From positions 1,984,001 through 2,048,000 of the forward strand of contig JADJOE010000003.1 of NCBI GenBank assembly GCA_016713905.1: a stretch of DNA of 64,000 bases. Reading direction: 5' to 3'. A program made the translations under genes and the position numbers. Below are positions 1-9,520 of this stretch, in pieces. The notes beneath the pieces were generated by a model that was not told the DNA's origin, did no database searches, and worked only from the letters and a program-made list of their open reading frames with translations. Numbering within the stretch: position 1 is the first letter of the stretch; every line of letters starts with the position of its first letter. This stretch comes from Candidatus Vicinibacter proximus. GTDB lineage: Bacteria > Bacteroidota > Bacteroidia > Chitinophagales > Saprospiraceae.

Positions 1-537
1 CCACTTGCAAATGGAAATACAGAAAAAGACAATCTCCCACTTCCAATGGACTATCAATCCAGTTTAGGTACTTTGGATATCGTATTGGGAATTGGCTATG
101 AAATAAAAAAAATTCAAATCGTTGCAGGATTTCAACAACCCCTAACGCAAAATAAAAATTCTTTTACAGCAGAAAACTATCCACAAAATTCAAAGTTGAG
201 AAAATTTCAATCCACCAATAATTATAAACGAAGTGGGGATATTTTATTGAGGGTCTCTTACCCGATTAAACTTGGACAAAAGTTTATGCTAACACCAAGC
301 CTGTTGCCTATTTATCATATAGCAAACGATAAGTATACTGATCTTCAAAACATAGAAAGAGATATAGAAGGCTCTCAGGGATTAACCTTAAACGGTAACG
401 TCTATTTTGATTTTAATCTTAATCGTAAACACGCTCTGCAACTCAATGCCGGAATACCATTTGTAGTTAGAGAGACAAGACCGGATGGATTGACCAGAGG
501 ATTTGTGGTGAATTTGGAATACCATTATAAATTTTAA
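1..537 (+). CDS. Outer-membrane beta-barrel protein, 3' part only
   Basis: The reading frame is open at the left edge of the window, so the N-terminus lies outside it. What remains is about 178 residues of alternating polar and hydrophobic strands with frequent aromatic residues. It ends in EYHYKF, a terminal aromatic of the kind found on outer-membrane beta-barrels. A start at the internal Met (position 46) is unlikely because the frame continues upstream without a stop. Substrate and family cannot be assigned. The next gene begins about 135 bp downstream and is unrelated. Confidence 0.6.
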   Translation, partial: PLANGNTEKDNLPLPMDYQSSLGTLDIVLGIGYEIKKIQIVAGFQQPLTQNKNSFTAENYPQNSKLRKFQSTNNYKRSGDILLRVSYPIKLGQKFMLTPSLLPIYHIANDKYTDLQNIERDIEGSQGLTLNGNVYFDFNLNRKHALQLNAGIPFVVRETRPDGLTRGFVVNLEYHYKF

Positions 538-672
538 GCTGCAATCTTCTGCAGGAATAAGGATATTCTACCACAAATTCTGTATATATTCATTAGCAAA
601 ATTCAGAGAATAAACAACACTGCTTGCTTTGAACCATTAGAAACCAAGTTGAAATAAATAAAATTTAAAAAG

Positions 673-1332
673 ATGGAACATTTATCTTTATTAGCAAAAT
701 TGATCCTGGGAAGTTGTAGTCTTTCCCTGATCTGTTTAGCCATTTTACATATTGTAAGTGCAGAGTTTAAACCAAGTTGGCGAATGGTAAGTGAATATGC
801 ACTTGGAAAACATAAATGGCTGCTCACCTCATTTTTTATTTTATGGAGCATAGGTTCTATTTTAACAAGTATTCATCTTTGGAATTTTGTTACTTCAAAA
901 CTTGCCTATACAGGACTAATATTGATTTTTATTTCGGGTATTGGCGCATTCATGGGTGGATTATTTGATGTGAAACATAAACTGCATGGATTCTCTTTTC
1001 TAATGGGTGTGCCCACACTACCTGTGGGTGCTATACTGGTAAGCTACAACTTACTAAACCTGGGATATGGCACTTCTTCCCAATCCTTCATTCTATGGTC
1101 TGCGCATGCTACATGGATGAGTTTAGTGTTAATGGCTATATCCATGATCGTAATGATGACGGGATTCAAAAAATCCGGAATTCCCATGGGCCCAAATATT
1201 GAACCACCCAAAGTTGTACCGGAAGGAGTAATAGCACTTGCCGGCTATGCAAACAGAATTTTAGTTATCTGTTATATCGGTTGGTTAATCGTAATCTCGA
1301 GCATAAATCTTACCTCCTCAGCGAATTTGTAA
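673..1332 (+). CDS. DUF998-family integral membrane protein
   Basis: The 219-aa protein has about six hydrophobic segments spread over its whole length and no soluble domain. It begins with a hydrophobic helix. The segment VSEYALGKHKWLL and the glycine-rich stretch SGIGAFMGGLFDV resemble the DUF998 family of small membrane proteins, whose biochemical role is not established. The ATG at 673 gives a natural N-terminal helix. A DUF1801 gene follows only 12 bp after the stop, so the two are probably co-transcribed. Function is unknown; a transport or sensing role would be speculation. Confidence 0.7.
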   Translation: MEHLSLLAKLILGSCSLSLICLAILHIVSAEFKPSWRMVSEYALGKHKWLLTSFFILWSIGSILTSIHLWNFVTSKLAYTGLILIFISGIGAFMGGLFDVKHKLHGFSFLMGVPTLPVGAILVSYNLLNLGYGTSSQSFILWSAHATWMSLVLMAISMIVMMTGFKKSGIPMGPNIEPPKVVPEGVIALAGYANRILVICYIGWLIVISSINLTSSANL

Positions 1333-1344
1333 TCCTATTCACCT

Positions 1345-1773
1345 ATGCCAAAAAAACACAATAACCTGGCTCTTGGAATTTCTGAACCGGAAAAGGTAGA
1401 TGAATTTATGAATCATCTAAATCATCCTTTGGCAGATGTGGTTCAGTATTTAAGAAAAGTTATTTTGAGTACCGATGTAAGTATTGGCGAAGGAATTTAT
1501 TGGAACGCGCCGACTTTTTACTATACAGGCAAAATGGAGCCCTTTGAACCAAAAGAATACAAAAGATACCTTGTCGGGTTTGTTTTCAACAAACAAGATT
1601 GCATAAGATTGGTATTTCTCAGAGGTGGGCAAATAGAAGATGAATCGGGATTGCTCGAAGGAGATTATAAAGATGGCAGACGATTAGCCACATTTAAAAA
1701 TTTAGAGGAAGCTAAACACAAAGAATCAGCACTGAAAAACATCCTTTCGAAATTGCTCGATAAAATGCAATAA
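1345..1773 (+). CDS. DUF1801 domain-containing protein (YdhG-like)
   Basis: A 142-aa soluble protein. The central region, with a conserved-looking GEGIYWNAPTFYY stretch (residues about 49-60), followed by VGFVFNKQDCIRLVFLRGG, matches the DUF1801/YdhG fold, a small alpha-beta domain of uncertain function in many bacteria. There is no signal peptide or membrane segment, so it is cytoplasmic. The gene starts 12 bp after the DUF998 gene and probably shares its transcript. Confidence 0.75.
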   Translation: MPKKHNNLALGISEPEKVDEFMNHLNHPLADVVQYLRKVILSTDVSIGEGIYWNAPTFYYTGKMEPFEPKEYKRYLVGFVFNKQDCIRLVFLRGGQIEDESGLLEGDYKDGRRLATFKNLEEAKHKESALKNILSKLLDKMQ

Positions 1774-2062
1774 ACTTGGGCGACATACTTCGAGTCAGGT
1801 AAATTTTATGGGGATTAAGTAGAAATTAAACATCCAAACAGCCTTGATTTTTTTTGGTTCTTTTTTGTATTAAGACAAAAAAGTACGATAACAATAGAAT
1901 GAAATTTAGTACAACTTTAGTTAATATCGAGGTCACATAAAACTGGTTTCTCCCCAAATTTCTGATTGATTTCCTGGTTAAAATAAATAACCCATCAACT
2001 TGAAAAATAATTTATAAAAAAAAAAATTTGCAACTAAGAGATTCCTGCGTAATTAAAAAATG

Positions 2063-2659
2063 TTAGAGCTTGTTCTTCATTCTATCCAGGGCCTTCAGAA
2101 CTTCATCCCTGTTCTTTGCAGACTTTATAAAATCAGGAAGTTTTTCCACCATGGTCATTTTAAATCTATCCGTCGTGCGTTCTCTTAAGGTTGCCCTGAC
2201 GTAGTTTTCAATTTCCAGTAAATGTTTTTGGTTATAAGCCCAAATAATTTCACCCTTCACACTTCCAGAATACCACAGCGGCAAACCAAAAGCAGGGTCT
2301 AGGATTCCGGAAGGATTGTATTTTAATTGATAGGACTCCCAGTTTTCACTGATGCGATTGAGCGTATTACAATTTCCGCAAGTAACGTTCACATATTTGG
2401 GAATACTTTTTCGCTCAGCAATGTCCATAACCAGCCATTCCAGACAATGACGACATTTTGCCTTGCTTGAAACTATATAGCGCATGCGGTCTTTGCCTGC
2501 TTCGGAAAAATGACAAGCAGTACATTTCAACATTGCATTTTTAAAATCAAAGACTTGCCCCACAGAAACTATCGCCCTACCTTGACATTTGGGACAATGC
2601 ACTGCAAACTCATTCATTAAATCATAGAGTCTTATTGGCTCTGATTCATATCTTTCCAT
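2063..2659 (-). CDS. Multi-zinc-ribbon hypothetical protein
   Basis: A 198-aa soluble protein with four CxxC pairs: CPKC near residue 22, CTAC near 46, CRHC near 70 and CGNC near 94. They fit two tandem zinc ribbons. The remaining half is helical and charged, with a RATLRERTTDRFK stretch. Paired ribbons usually mean binding of nucleic acid or a protein partner, but no catalytic motif is visible. The gene is transcribed alone on the minus strand with AT-rich spacers on both sides. Function is unknown. Confidence 0.65.
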   Translation of the reverse strand: MERYESEPIRLYDLMNEFAVHCPKCQGRAIVSVGQVFDFKNAMLKCTACHFSEAGKDRMRYIVSSKAKCRHCLEWLVMDIAERKSIPKYVNVTCGNCNTLNRISENWESYQLKYNPSGILDPAFGLPLWYSGSVKGEIIWAYNQKHLLEIENYVRATLRERTTDRFKMTMVEKLPDFIKSAKNRDEVLKALDRMKNKL

Positions 2660-2804
2660 ATTTCGAAATTAAGACAATAAGAAGATCCTGTTTTGAAATT
2701 TATCGCGATATAATGAAAATAAAATTCTATGTTCCACCAATTTTCTTTTTTCCTATTGTCAACAAAATTTATATTACTCGCTGATTATTTACTGCCATAA
2801 ATTT

Positions 2805-3341
2805 TTACGATTTCTCATTGATGCCCAGTAAAGTTTTTATGGTTTCAAAAACAGTGGGCTCATTGGGATCAGGTGCCTCGTAATAATAATCACCCGGCTC
2901 ATCTTTTGTTCTGTATTGATTAGGCAAATGGTATTGTCCAAAATAAAGCATGGCGTATATCTCGTCAAAAAGTATGACATGCTCTACAGACTTCCGTTCA
3001 ATATAAATATTGGATTTCCTTAACCAGGGATGAAAGTTATCTTCGTCTGAATAATCCAGATATTCCAAAGAAAATGAAAATACCTTTTTGTGCAATGCAA
3101 AATTATCTATAATCCATTCCTTCACCTGCCGATGTTCCAGATCCATCTGCAACAACAATATTGCCTTCAACATCTCCAGGGCTTTTCTGCAATCCAGCTC
3201 ATTATCTGCATAAGTAATAAATTCGTCCACCTCAGATTCATAAATGGTTCTAAGGGCACTGATACCGCCATAAGATTTTTCGCCATTGTATCTTTCGTCC
3301 AGCAACACATCGATCGATAGAATTATTTTGTCATCAGTCAT
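2805..3341 (-). CDS. Hypothetical acidic protein
   Basis: A 178-aa soluble, acidic protein. I do not recognise its family. It has no signal peptide or membrane segment and appears mainly helical, with many Glu, Asp and Tyr residues; the tail (residues about 145-165) carries KDEPGDYYYEAPDPNEPT. It follows the zinc-ribbon gene's orientation but is separated from it by about 145 bp. The length, clear ATG and consistent codon use support a real gene. Confidence 0.55.
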   Translation of the reverse strand: MTDDKIILSIDVLLDERYNGEKSYGGISALRTIYESEVDEFITYADNELDCRKALEMLKAILLLQMDLEHRQVKEWIIDNFALHKKVFSFSLEYLDYSDEDNFHPWLRKSNIYIERKSVEHVILFDEIYAMLYFGQYHLPNQYRTKDEPGDYYYEAPDPNEPTVFETIKTLLGINEKS

Positions 3342-3580
3342 TTTGTTTAGTGTTATTGTTGATCAATTCAGGAGCATACGAAATTAGGACAAATTATTAA
3401 ATTAGACAGGAGAATTTTCTGAACTGAGTGAATAAAAAATTTCATCCAAATAAATCAAAGAAAAATAGGCTGACTTTCACTGAATCTGATGCATTAATCT
3501 TCTCTTTTAAACAAGCATTATGGGTTCCTAACTATATTAGCGCAATGGAGCTTTCAAAAACATTCATGAATTCGTAAGAG

Positions 3581-4162
3581 ATGGAGGATATCAGTCAACT
3601 TGATTCAATGTTCCAATATTTTGAAAAGTACCACCGACTTTCCACGGAGGAAAAAAAAGTAATTGCCGGCATATGTGGAATAGTTCATTTGACAAAAAAC
3701 AAGGAGCTGCAGGCAATTGGCCATACCTGCAAAACGATTTATTTTATTCATAAAGGAATGGCTCGTATTTATTATTATAAAGACGGAACGGACATCACAG
3801 AAAGTTTTTCTTTTGAAAACGACATCATTGCCAGAGTAGAAAGTCTTTTTACCGGAAATCCGAGTCGCAAAGCCATACAGGTCCTTGAGGATTCCGAAAT
3901 CATCGCCATTGATGCAGTTAAATTGTTCAATCTTTATGACAACTACCCTGGAATTGAACGTTTGTTCCGAAAAATCTTTGAAGCCGGTCATGTCGATACG
4001 GTCAATCGAATAGAAGGAATTCAGTTCCACACTGCCGAGGAAAGATATAAGGCTTTGCTGGAAGAAGCACCGGATTTGTTGAAACGAGTACCCCTAAAAC
4101 ACATCGCCTCATACCTTGGTATCACTCAGGTGAGCCTTAGCCGCATCAGAGGTCAGAAGTAA
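3581..4162 (+). CDS. Crp/Fnr-family transcriptional regulator
   Basis: A 193-aa protein with an N-terminal cyclic-nucleotide-binding-like beta-roll (residues about 20-130) and a C-terminal helix-turn-helix, LKHIASYLGITQVSLSRIR (about 170-188). This is the usual size and order of short Bacteroidota Crp/Fnr regulators. It has no FNR-type cysteine cluster, so oxygen sensing through an iron-sulphur cluster is not indicated. It lies 210 bp upstream of an MFS transporter on the same strand, and regulation of that transporter is possible but inferred from position only. Confidence 0.85.
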   Translation: MEDISQLDSMFQYFEKYHRLSTEEKKVIAGICGIVHLTKNKELQAIGHTCKTIYFIHKGMARIYYYKDGTDITESFSFENDIIARVESLFTGNPSRKAIQVLEDSEIIAIDAVKLFNLYDNYPGIERLFRKIFEAGHVDTVNRIEGIQFHTAEERYKALLEEAPDLLKRVPLKHIASYLGITQVSLSRIRGQK

Positions 4163-4372
4163 CCAATTGCTGACTAGGCACCGGTTATTTTAAGAAGCTT
4201 CCATTCTTCGAGGGTACAACTATGCAATCTTATTTCCTTGTTAAATTTCTCTCTTCCGCAATTACTTATCATATGTAAAAGGATTTGGTTTGAGTCCTCC
4301 TGAAATTTGCATTTGTAAAACCTGGATCAATTGTCACAAACAATAAGACCACAGGGGTTACAGATAAAAATA

Positions 4373-5641
4373 ATGGCAAGCCAATCGATTCAATTAGGAT
4401 TAAAAGAAAACTGGAAACAATTTTCTTTACTGGTACTCATCAATGCCTTTGTTGGTGGAATGGTGGGTATGGAGCGAAGCATATTGCCTCGTATTGCAGA
4501 GATAGAATTCCACATTGCGGCCAAAACAGCCATCCTTTCATTTATCATCGTCTTTGGCATTGTTAAGGCGATTACCAATTATTACACCGGCACTTTAGCG
4601 AACAGGTTTGGAAGAAAAAAATTATTGGTGGCCGGTTGGATTATTGGACTTCCGATTCCATTTATTTTAATGTTCGCGCCATCATGGTCGTGGATCATTG
4701 CAGCCAATGTATTACTGGGCATCAACCAGGGTCTCACCTGGTCCAGCACGGTCGTGATGAAAATTGATCTGGTGGGAGAAAAGCAAAGAGGATTCGCCAT
4801 GGGCCTGAATGAATTTGCGGGATACATTGCGGTGGCTTTGGTAGCTTTTTTAACCGGTTGGATTGCGAGTGAATATGGAATAAGACCCTATCCATTTTAC
4901 ACAGGAATTGTGTTGGTTATTTTCGGTTTGCTGGGAAGCTTATTTTTGATAAAGGACACCCGCCACCATGTTGCTCAGGAGACGATTAACAACTCCATCC
5001 CACGGCTTCAACATATTTTTTGGGACACCACCTGGAAGGACAAAAATTTAGGATCTGTCACGCAGGCCGGATTGATCAACAACCTCAATGATGGAATGGC
5101 CTGGGGTATATTCCCAATCCTTCTTGCCACCAAGGGATTCTCGATTGCAGAAATTGGAATTGTCACCGCTATATATCCGGCCGTGTGGGGCATCGGTCAA
5201 TTATTTACCGGCAGAATGGCGGATAAATTTTGCAAGAAGGACATGCTGTATGTTGGGATGCTTCTGCAAGCAGTGGCATTGATAGTTTTGGTATGGGCCG
5301 AGACCATGAGCCACTTCATTACCCTCTCTGCTATTTTGGGTTGGGGAACTGCCATGGTGTATCCTACTTTTCTGGCCACCGTCGCAGAAAATACGCATCC
5401 TCAGGATCGGGCCAAAAGCATCGGAATTTTCAGACTTTGGAGAGATCTGGGTTATGCGATAGGCGCCATACTCACAGGCATCCTTGCGGATTGGTACAGT
5501 ATAAATTCTGCTATTTTATTTATCGGATTCCTCACTTTTATTTCATCCCTTATCATTCAATTTAGAATGCAATGCAAACCAAGCGATCCAACAAAAATAT
5601 GGGATTGGATGAAACTAAAATTATTGCCCAATGGAAAATAA
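4373..5641 (+). CDS. MFS transporter
   Basis: About 422 aa with twelve predicted membrane helices in two six-helix halves. The loop 2-3 signature of the major facilitator superfamily is visible as ANRFGRKKLL, with the second-half counterpart GRMADKFCKKDML. I chose the ATG at 4373 over an upstream TTG at 4331 because the extra 14 residues are non-conserved in character. The substrate is not evident. The gene overlaps the following rhodanese gene by 11 bp, so the two are translationally linked. Sulphur-related transport could be guessed from that partner but is not shown. Confidence 0.85.
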   Translation: MASQSIQLGLKENWKQFSLLVLINAFVGGMVGMERSILPRIAEIEFHIAAKTAILSFIIVFGIVKAITNYYTGTLANRFGRKKLLVAGWIIGLPIPFILMFAPSWSWIIAANVLLGINQGLTWSSTVVMKIDLVGEKQRGFAMGLNEFAGYIAVALVAFLTGWIASEYGIRPYPFYTGIVLVIFGLLGSLFLIKDTRHHVAQETINNSIPRLQHIFWDTTWKDKNLGSVTQAGLINNLNDGMAWGIFPILLATKGFSIAEIGIVTAIYPAVWGIGQLFTGRMADKFCKKDMLYVGMLLQAVALIVLVWAETMSHFITLSAILGWGTAMVYPTFLATVAENTHPQDRAKSIGIFRLWRDLGYAIGAILTGILADWYSINSAILFIGFLTFISSLIIQFRMQCKPSDPTKIWDWMKLKLLPNGK

Positions 5642-5957
5642 AAAAGATTGTCTGACACTTTCTGAAGTGAAAGCCCTTATCCATCAATCCCCTAAAAATA
5701 TAATCCTCCTGGATGTAAGAAATCCGGAAGAATTCACCGAAAAACATATTCCCGGCTCCATCAATATTCCACTGACTGAACTCGAAAATCACCTGACAGA
5801 ATGGTCCACCAAAAATACCCTCGTAACTATTTGTGGGAAAGGAGGAGGCAGATCTGCTTCAGCTGCTGAAATACTAAAGTCATCAGGATTTCTCAACTCC
5901 TTTTATCTCTGTGGAGGAACTTTTGGTTGGTATGAAAATAAAATTAAAGTGGATTGA
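5631..5957 (+). CDS. Rhodanese-like domain protein
   Basis: A 108-aa single-domain rhodanese. The N-terminal LDVRNPEEFTEKHIPGSINIPL region is typical of the fold. The active-site loop begins at Cys68 in ICGKGGGRSASAAEIL. The cysteine persulphide relay of the family should therefore be intact, although the loop is slightly longer than the common CxxGxRS. It is cytoplasmic. Its start overlaps the end of the MFS gene, which implies coupled expression. Confidence 0.88.
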   Translation: MENKKDCLTLSEVKALIHQSPKNIILLDVRNPEEFTEKHIPGSINIPLTELENHLTEWSTKNTLVTICGKGGGRSASAAEILKSSGFLNSFYLCGGTFGWYENKIKVD

Positions 5958-5967
5958 AAATAAAATG

Positions 5968-6183
5968 GCTCAGCGGAACGCACTCAACTCATCCCCAACC
6001 CTTCTCTTAAAAGAGAAGGGGGATTCAATGATAGAAGAGTTTTGGGAAGGCTCAGCGGGACATTCAACTCACCCCCAACCCCTCTCTTAAAAGAGAGGGG
6101 GACTCAAAGGGACTTATTCCATTTTACTGAAGGTCAGTTTTTTCAGAGAACTTTCAGTCAAACATTAGCTAATTAACTCATTA
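5968..6183. repeat. Dispersed 216-bp repeat, copy 1
   Basis: Two tandem sub-units are each built around a palindrome of the form CCCCTCTCTTAAAAGAGAGGGG (here with one variant), joined by a GGAAGGCTCAGCGGGA linker and followed by a tail rich in ATTAGCTAATTAACTCATTAG. A second copy of the same layout lies at 10161-10378. The last residues of the frameshifted di-heme gene (6181-7301) are encoded by the ATTAGC-type tail, so the repeat abuts or has replaced the gene's original 3' end. Confidence 0.8.
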
Positions 6184-7301
6184 GCCCATTTCCTCATTAG
6201 CTCCTTTCCTCCTTGGCTCAATTTCTAAAAAGGATTTTTTAAAGGCTTCGTTTTTAAGATAGGTTTCATCGGTCAGGGTTTTCAAAAATGCCACCAGATC
6301 TGCTTTGTCTGTTGCGTTTAATTTTAACCCGCCCGGCTGTAGATTGTACTGAAGTAAAATATCGACTGAGTTGGATGGCTTTACTCCGGTGTTGTAATGG
6401 TCAATGACTTCTTCCAAAGTTTTAAATCTGCCATCATGCATGTATGGAAAAGATTGTGCAATATTTCTGAGCGAAGGCACTTTAAATTTTCCTTTATCGG
6501 CCAATGCGCCTGTTACTTTCATTCTACCCTCATCTGCAATTCCTGATTCGGTGTCAAGACCATTGTTCATAAACTCATCATTGGTAAAATTATGATTGCC
6601 ATGACAATGAAAACACTCTGCTCCTTTCACTGAACTGCCGGGATTAAATTCTGAAAAAATAAAACTCTACCTCTCTCCTCTTCTGCCGTCAACTGAATTT
6701 CTCCACGCTTCCAACGATCATACTTTGAATTGTTGGAAATGATGGTAAACTCAAATTGCTCAATAGCCAGGCCTATCCTTTCGGGAGTAATCACCTCGTC
6801 TCCGAAAGCCCGAATGAACTGGTTGGTGTACTTTTTATCTTTACTCAATTTTTGCACCACATTCTGCAGAGATTCATTCATCTCCAAAGGATCCTGTATG
6901 GGTTTCAGAGCCTGATCACGAACAGATGGAGAGCGACCATCCCAAAACATCCCGTTGTAATGCCAGGCAAGATTAAATATGGGCATCGCCTGTCTTTTTC
7001 CGGGCAACTTCTCTACGCCAATACTGAATTTTAGTGAATCGGAAAATGAATCCGACTGACGATGGCAATCTGCACAGGCTTGTGTACCATTTTTGGACAA
7101 TGCCTTTTCATAAAAAAGCATTCTTCCCAATTGAACTCCTGCCTTGGTCAAAGGATTGTCTGCAGGCAAATCTGGATTTGGAAAACCAGCGTAATTTATT
7201 TCGTAAGGAGTGGTGTCCAGTTGCACCACTTCATCAGAATTGCAGGTCATAAAAAAGACCAGAGCAAAAGTTATAAGTATTAATACGGAATAGTTTTTCA
7301 T
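6181..7301 (-). pseudogene. Di-heme cytochrome c peroxidase (MauG/CcpA type), frameshifted
   Basis: Two reading frames together make one di-heme protein. The upstream part has a lipoprotein-like signal ending in FFMTCNSD and the first heme site CADCH. The downstream part has the second heme site CFHCH and the conserved SLRNIAQSFPYMHDGRF segment. They are separated by a -1 shift at an A6 run (plus-strand 6654-6659). Adding one base restores FFSEFNPGSSVKG continuous with the second heme motif. It could be a sequencing error, a real mutation or slippage. The likely ATG is at 7301, 13 bp after the upstream di-heme gene, so the two are probably one operon. Confidence 0.8.
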
Positions 7302-7314
7302 AAAATACAATTTA

Positions 7315-8331
7315 CTAATACCTGAATTCAGGATTTGAAATAAAAGTAAAATCAGTCAGGCTGTTTAAAAAAGCCAATAGATCTTTTCGTTCCTCAGGAC
7401 TTAACACGAATGATTTTAGTAAAGAATTTTTATTTACATGTGGCTTCCCTCCGGATGCATAATGGTCGATCACCTGGTCCAGACTTTTCAAACTACCATC
7501 GTGCATGTATGGTGCTGTTAATCCAACATTGCGCAAAGAAGGCACTTTAAACATTGCTCTGTCTTGTTCCAGCTGTGTAAAACGCATCCGCCCGCTGTCC
7601 GGATAATTTATATACAATCCATTGTTCTGATAGCTTTGATTGGTAAACAGAAAACCGTTGTGACATTGAATGCAATTTAATCGGTCGCTTTGAAAAAGTA
7701 AAAATCCGCGCGCCACTTCCGGTCGATAAGCTTCCGGCAATTTCTGAAAATACCATTGATCAAATAATGAATTACCACTGAGAAGGGTTCGCTCAAATGC
7801 TGCAATGGATCTGGTGATCACAAACGGATCCGGCTTACGGCCATACGTCTCCATCGATAGATCAACGTACATTTGATTATTATTCAATCGCTCTGCAATT
7901 CTTACGATGTTAAAATCAAATTCGTTGTGTTCCTGTATTGGCACCGCAATTTGCATCTCAAGACTCGGGACCGATCCTTCCCTGAGCAATTTATCCTGAT
8001 AGACCACATTGGCAAGGCTTGGCGAATTTCTGGTTCCCAATCTGTTTTCGATTCCTACACTGAAGGCAACCGTATCCGAGAATGAATTTGCAGCAAGATG
8101 GCAGGAGGCGCAACTTTTGGTACTGTCCTTTGACAAAACAGGATCGTAAAAAAGCAGCTTACCCAACCGAATCCTTTCCTTGGTTAGAATATTATCCTGA
8201 GGAATTTTAGGAGCAGGAAACCCAACCGGAATTTTTAATAAAAAACCACCTTCATCGTCCACTACAAATTTGTCCTGATGACAGTTTGTCAATACAAAAA
8301 CCACCAAAAATAATATTGATATTCTAAGCAT
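7315..8331 (-). CDS. Di-heme cytochrome c peroxidase (MauG/MbnH-like)
   Basis: A 338-aa lipoprotein: the signal peptide ends at VLTNC (Cys17), so it should be anchored facing the periplasm. Two c-type heme motifs are visible, CASCH (residues 74-78) and CIQCH (220-224). The family segment KVPSLRNVGLTAPYMHDGS lies near residue 260. Members of this superfamily either reduce hydrogen peroxide or, like MauG and MbnH, oxidise tryptophan in a partner protein. The adjacent MbnP-like gene makes the second role plausible here, but that is inference from context. It is intact, unlike its downstream paralogue. Confidence 0.88.
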   Translation of the reverse strand: MLRISILFLVVFVLTNCHQDKFVVDDEGGFLLKIPVGFPAPKIPQDNILTKERIRLGKLLFYDPVLSKDSTKSCASCHLAANSFSDTVAFSVGIENRLGTRNSPSLANVVYQDKLLREGSVPSLEMQIAVPIQEHNEFDFNIVRIAERLNNNQMYVDLSMETYGRKPDPFVITRSIAAFERTLLSGNSLFDQWYFQKLPEAYRPEVARGFLLFQSDRLNCIQCHNGFLFTNQSYQNNGLYINYPDSGRMRFTQLEQDRAMFKVPSLRNVGLTAPYMHDGSLKSLDQVIDHYASGGKPHVNKNSLLKSFVLSPEERKDLLAFLNSLTDFTFISNPEFRY

Positions 8332-8382
8332 TTCTGCTTCCGTTAACGGGGATTCTCATCCCTCAGTTATTGATTAAAATCT

Positions 8383-9378
8383 CTACTTTGATATCAAAAT
8401 TTTATTTCTTGCTACCAGTCTTCCTTTTTCAAAAAATGAAATAAAATAAACACCCTCTGCAAGCCGTTCGGTACTCAAGGATACATTTCCCTTTGCCGGT
8501 AAATTATTCATATTCATTACCGCCACACCAAGAGAATTGCTTAGCAGCAGATTCATAGTTTGTTCGCCGGGCAAAGTATAAAAAACATTCAGATGATCCT
8601 GTGCAGGATTTGGAAGACAGCTGATCAGAGACGAATTTTCGACTACATCTTTGGTTGAAACAGATTGAGGCAGCTGAATAAATTTGGCAAGTGCAGCATT
8701 GGATAAAACCTTTGCATTCAAGCTGCTGCTGCCGTGCTGAATCAGATTGCCCTTCATGGCAATGTCCTTAAAAAGCTGAGCATAATCTAAAGTCATATCC
8801 ACATGCAAATTTCCATCTTTGGCACTCAAATATCCTTCTACCTCTGCTTTAGTGTACAGCGCATCTCCGAGACTGTGAATTTCGAAAACAGTTTCAGGAA
8901 TCCCGTCATTGTCGTTGTCAATCATGCCTTCCAAAGCAATGAATCTGTATCCTGAAGTCCATCCCCAATGCATGGAAGGATCCTGAAATGCCAATGGATG
9001 TCCACTGAAATAAGTGGCAGGATCCAAATGGTTCACAGAAGCCGGAACTCCAAAATGAAGAATCATTTTTTTAGCAGCCTGCATCGGATATTCTCCCAAT
9101 TTATATTCTACACCGGGCTTACCTGCATTCACCAAAATATAGGTATCCGGCAATGGCATTGCAGCGTCATCCTCCTTTTTGAATTCAATTTCTGAAATAT
9201 AAAATTCAGCGCGGGACAAGATCACTTTTTTACCATTCCAAATGGGAAAAACAGTTTTGTTGAGTATCAGATCCTCGCTGTTGGCTTTGTGCTTAAATGT
9301 CGCCACCACCATGTTGTTTTGAGCATCTGCCCATGAAATAAACAAGCAGAAAAATAAAATTGTATAAATGTATTTCAT
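8383..9378 (-). CDS. MbnP-like copper-binding protein with T9SS sorting domain
   Basis: A 331-aa secreted protein with an N-terminal signal peptide ending near SWADAQ. The central domain (about residues 22-200) carries a tryptophan-rich MHWGWTSGYRFIALEG stretch (Trp138 and Trp140) as in the MbnP family, in which a tryptophan is converted to kynurenine by the di-heme enzyme MbnH and copper is bound. The C-terminal 80 residues (SCLPNPAQDHLNVFY through to KILISK) form a T9SS type A sorting domain, so the protein is probably exported to the cell surface. It lies directly upstream of two di-heme genes on the same strand. Confidence 0.8.
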   Translation of the reverse strand: MKYIYTILFFCLFISWADAQNNMVVATFKHKANSEDLILNKTVFPIWNGKKVILSRAEFYISEIEFKKEDDAAMPLPDTYILVNAGKPGVEYKLGEYPMQAAKKMILHFGVPASVNHLDPATYFSGHPLAFQDPSMHWGWTSGYRFIALEGMIDNDNDGIPETVFEIHSLGDALYTKAEVEGYLSAKDGNLHVDMTLDYAQLFKDIAMKGNLIQHGSSSLNAKVLSNAALAKFIQLPQSVSTKDVVENSSLISCLPNPAQDHLNVFYTLPGEQTMNLLLSNSLGVAVMNMNNLPAKGNVSLSTERLAEGVYFISFFEKGRLVARNKILISK

Positions 9379-9520
9379 AATAATTTAAATTTTATCAATT
9401 TGAAATTTGGAAATTTTTTTGAAAATAAACGGCCTCTGAAATAGTTGACCTGTTAAAATGAATTGCGCTCATTTACTTATAAGTCAATTCTTTTTAGAAG
9501 TTGGAAACAATTGGTACTCC

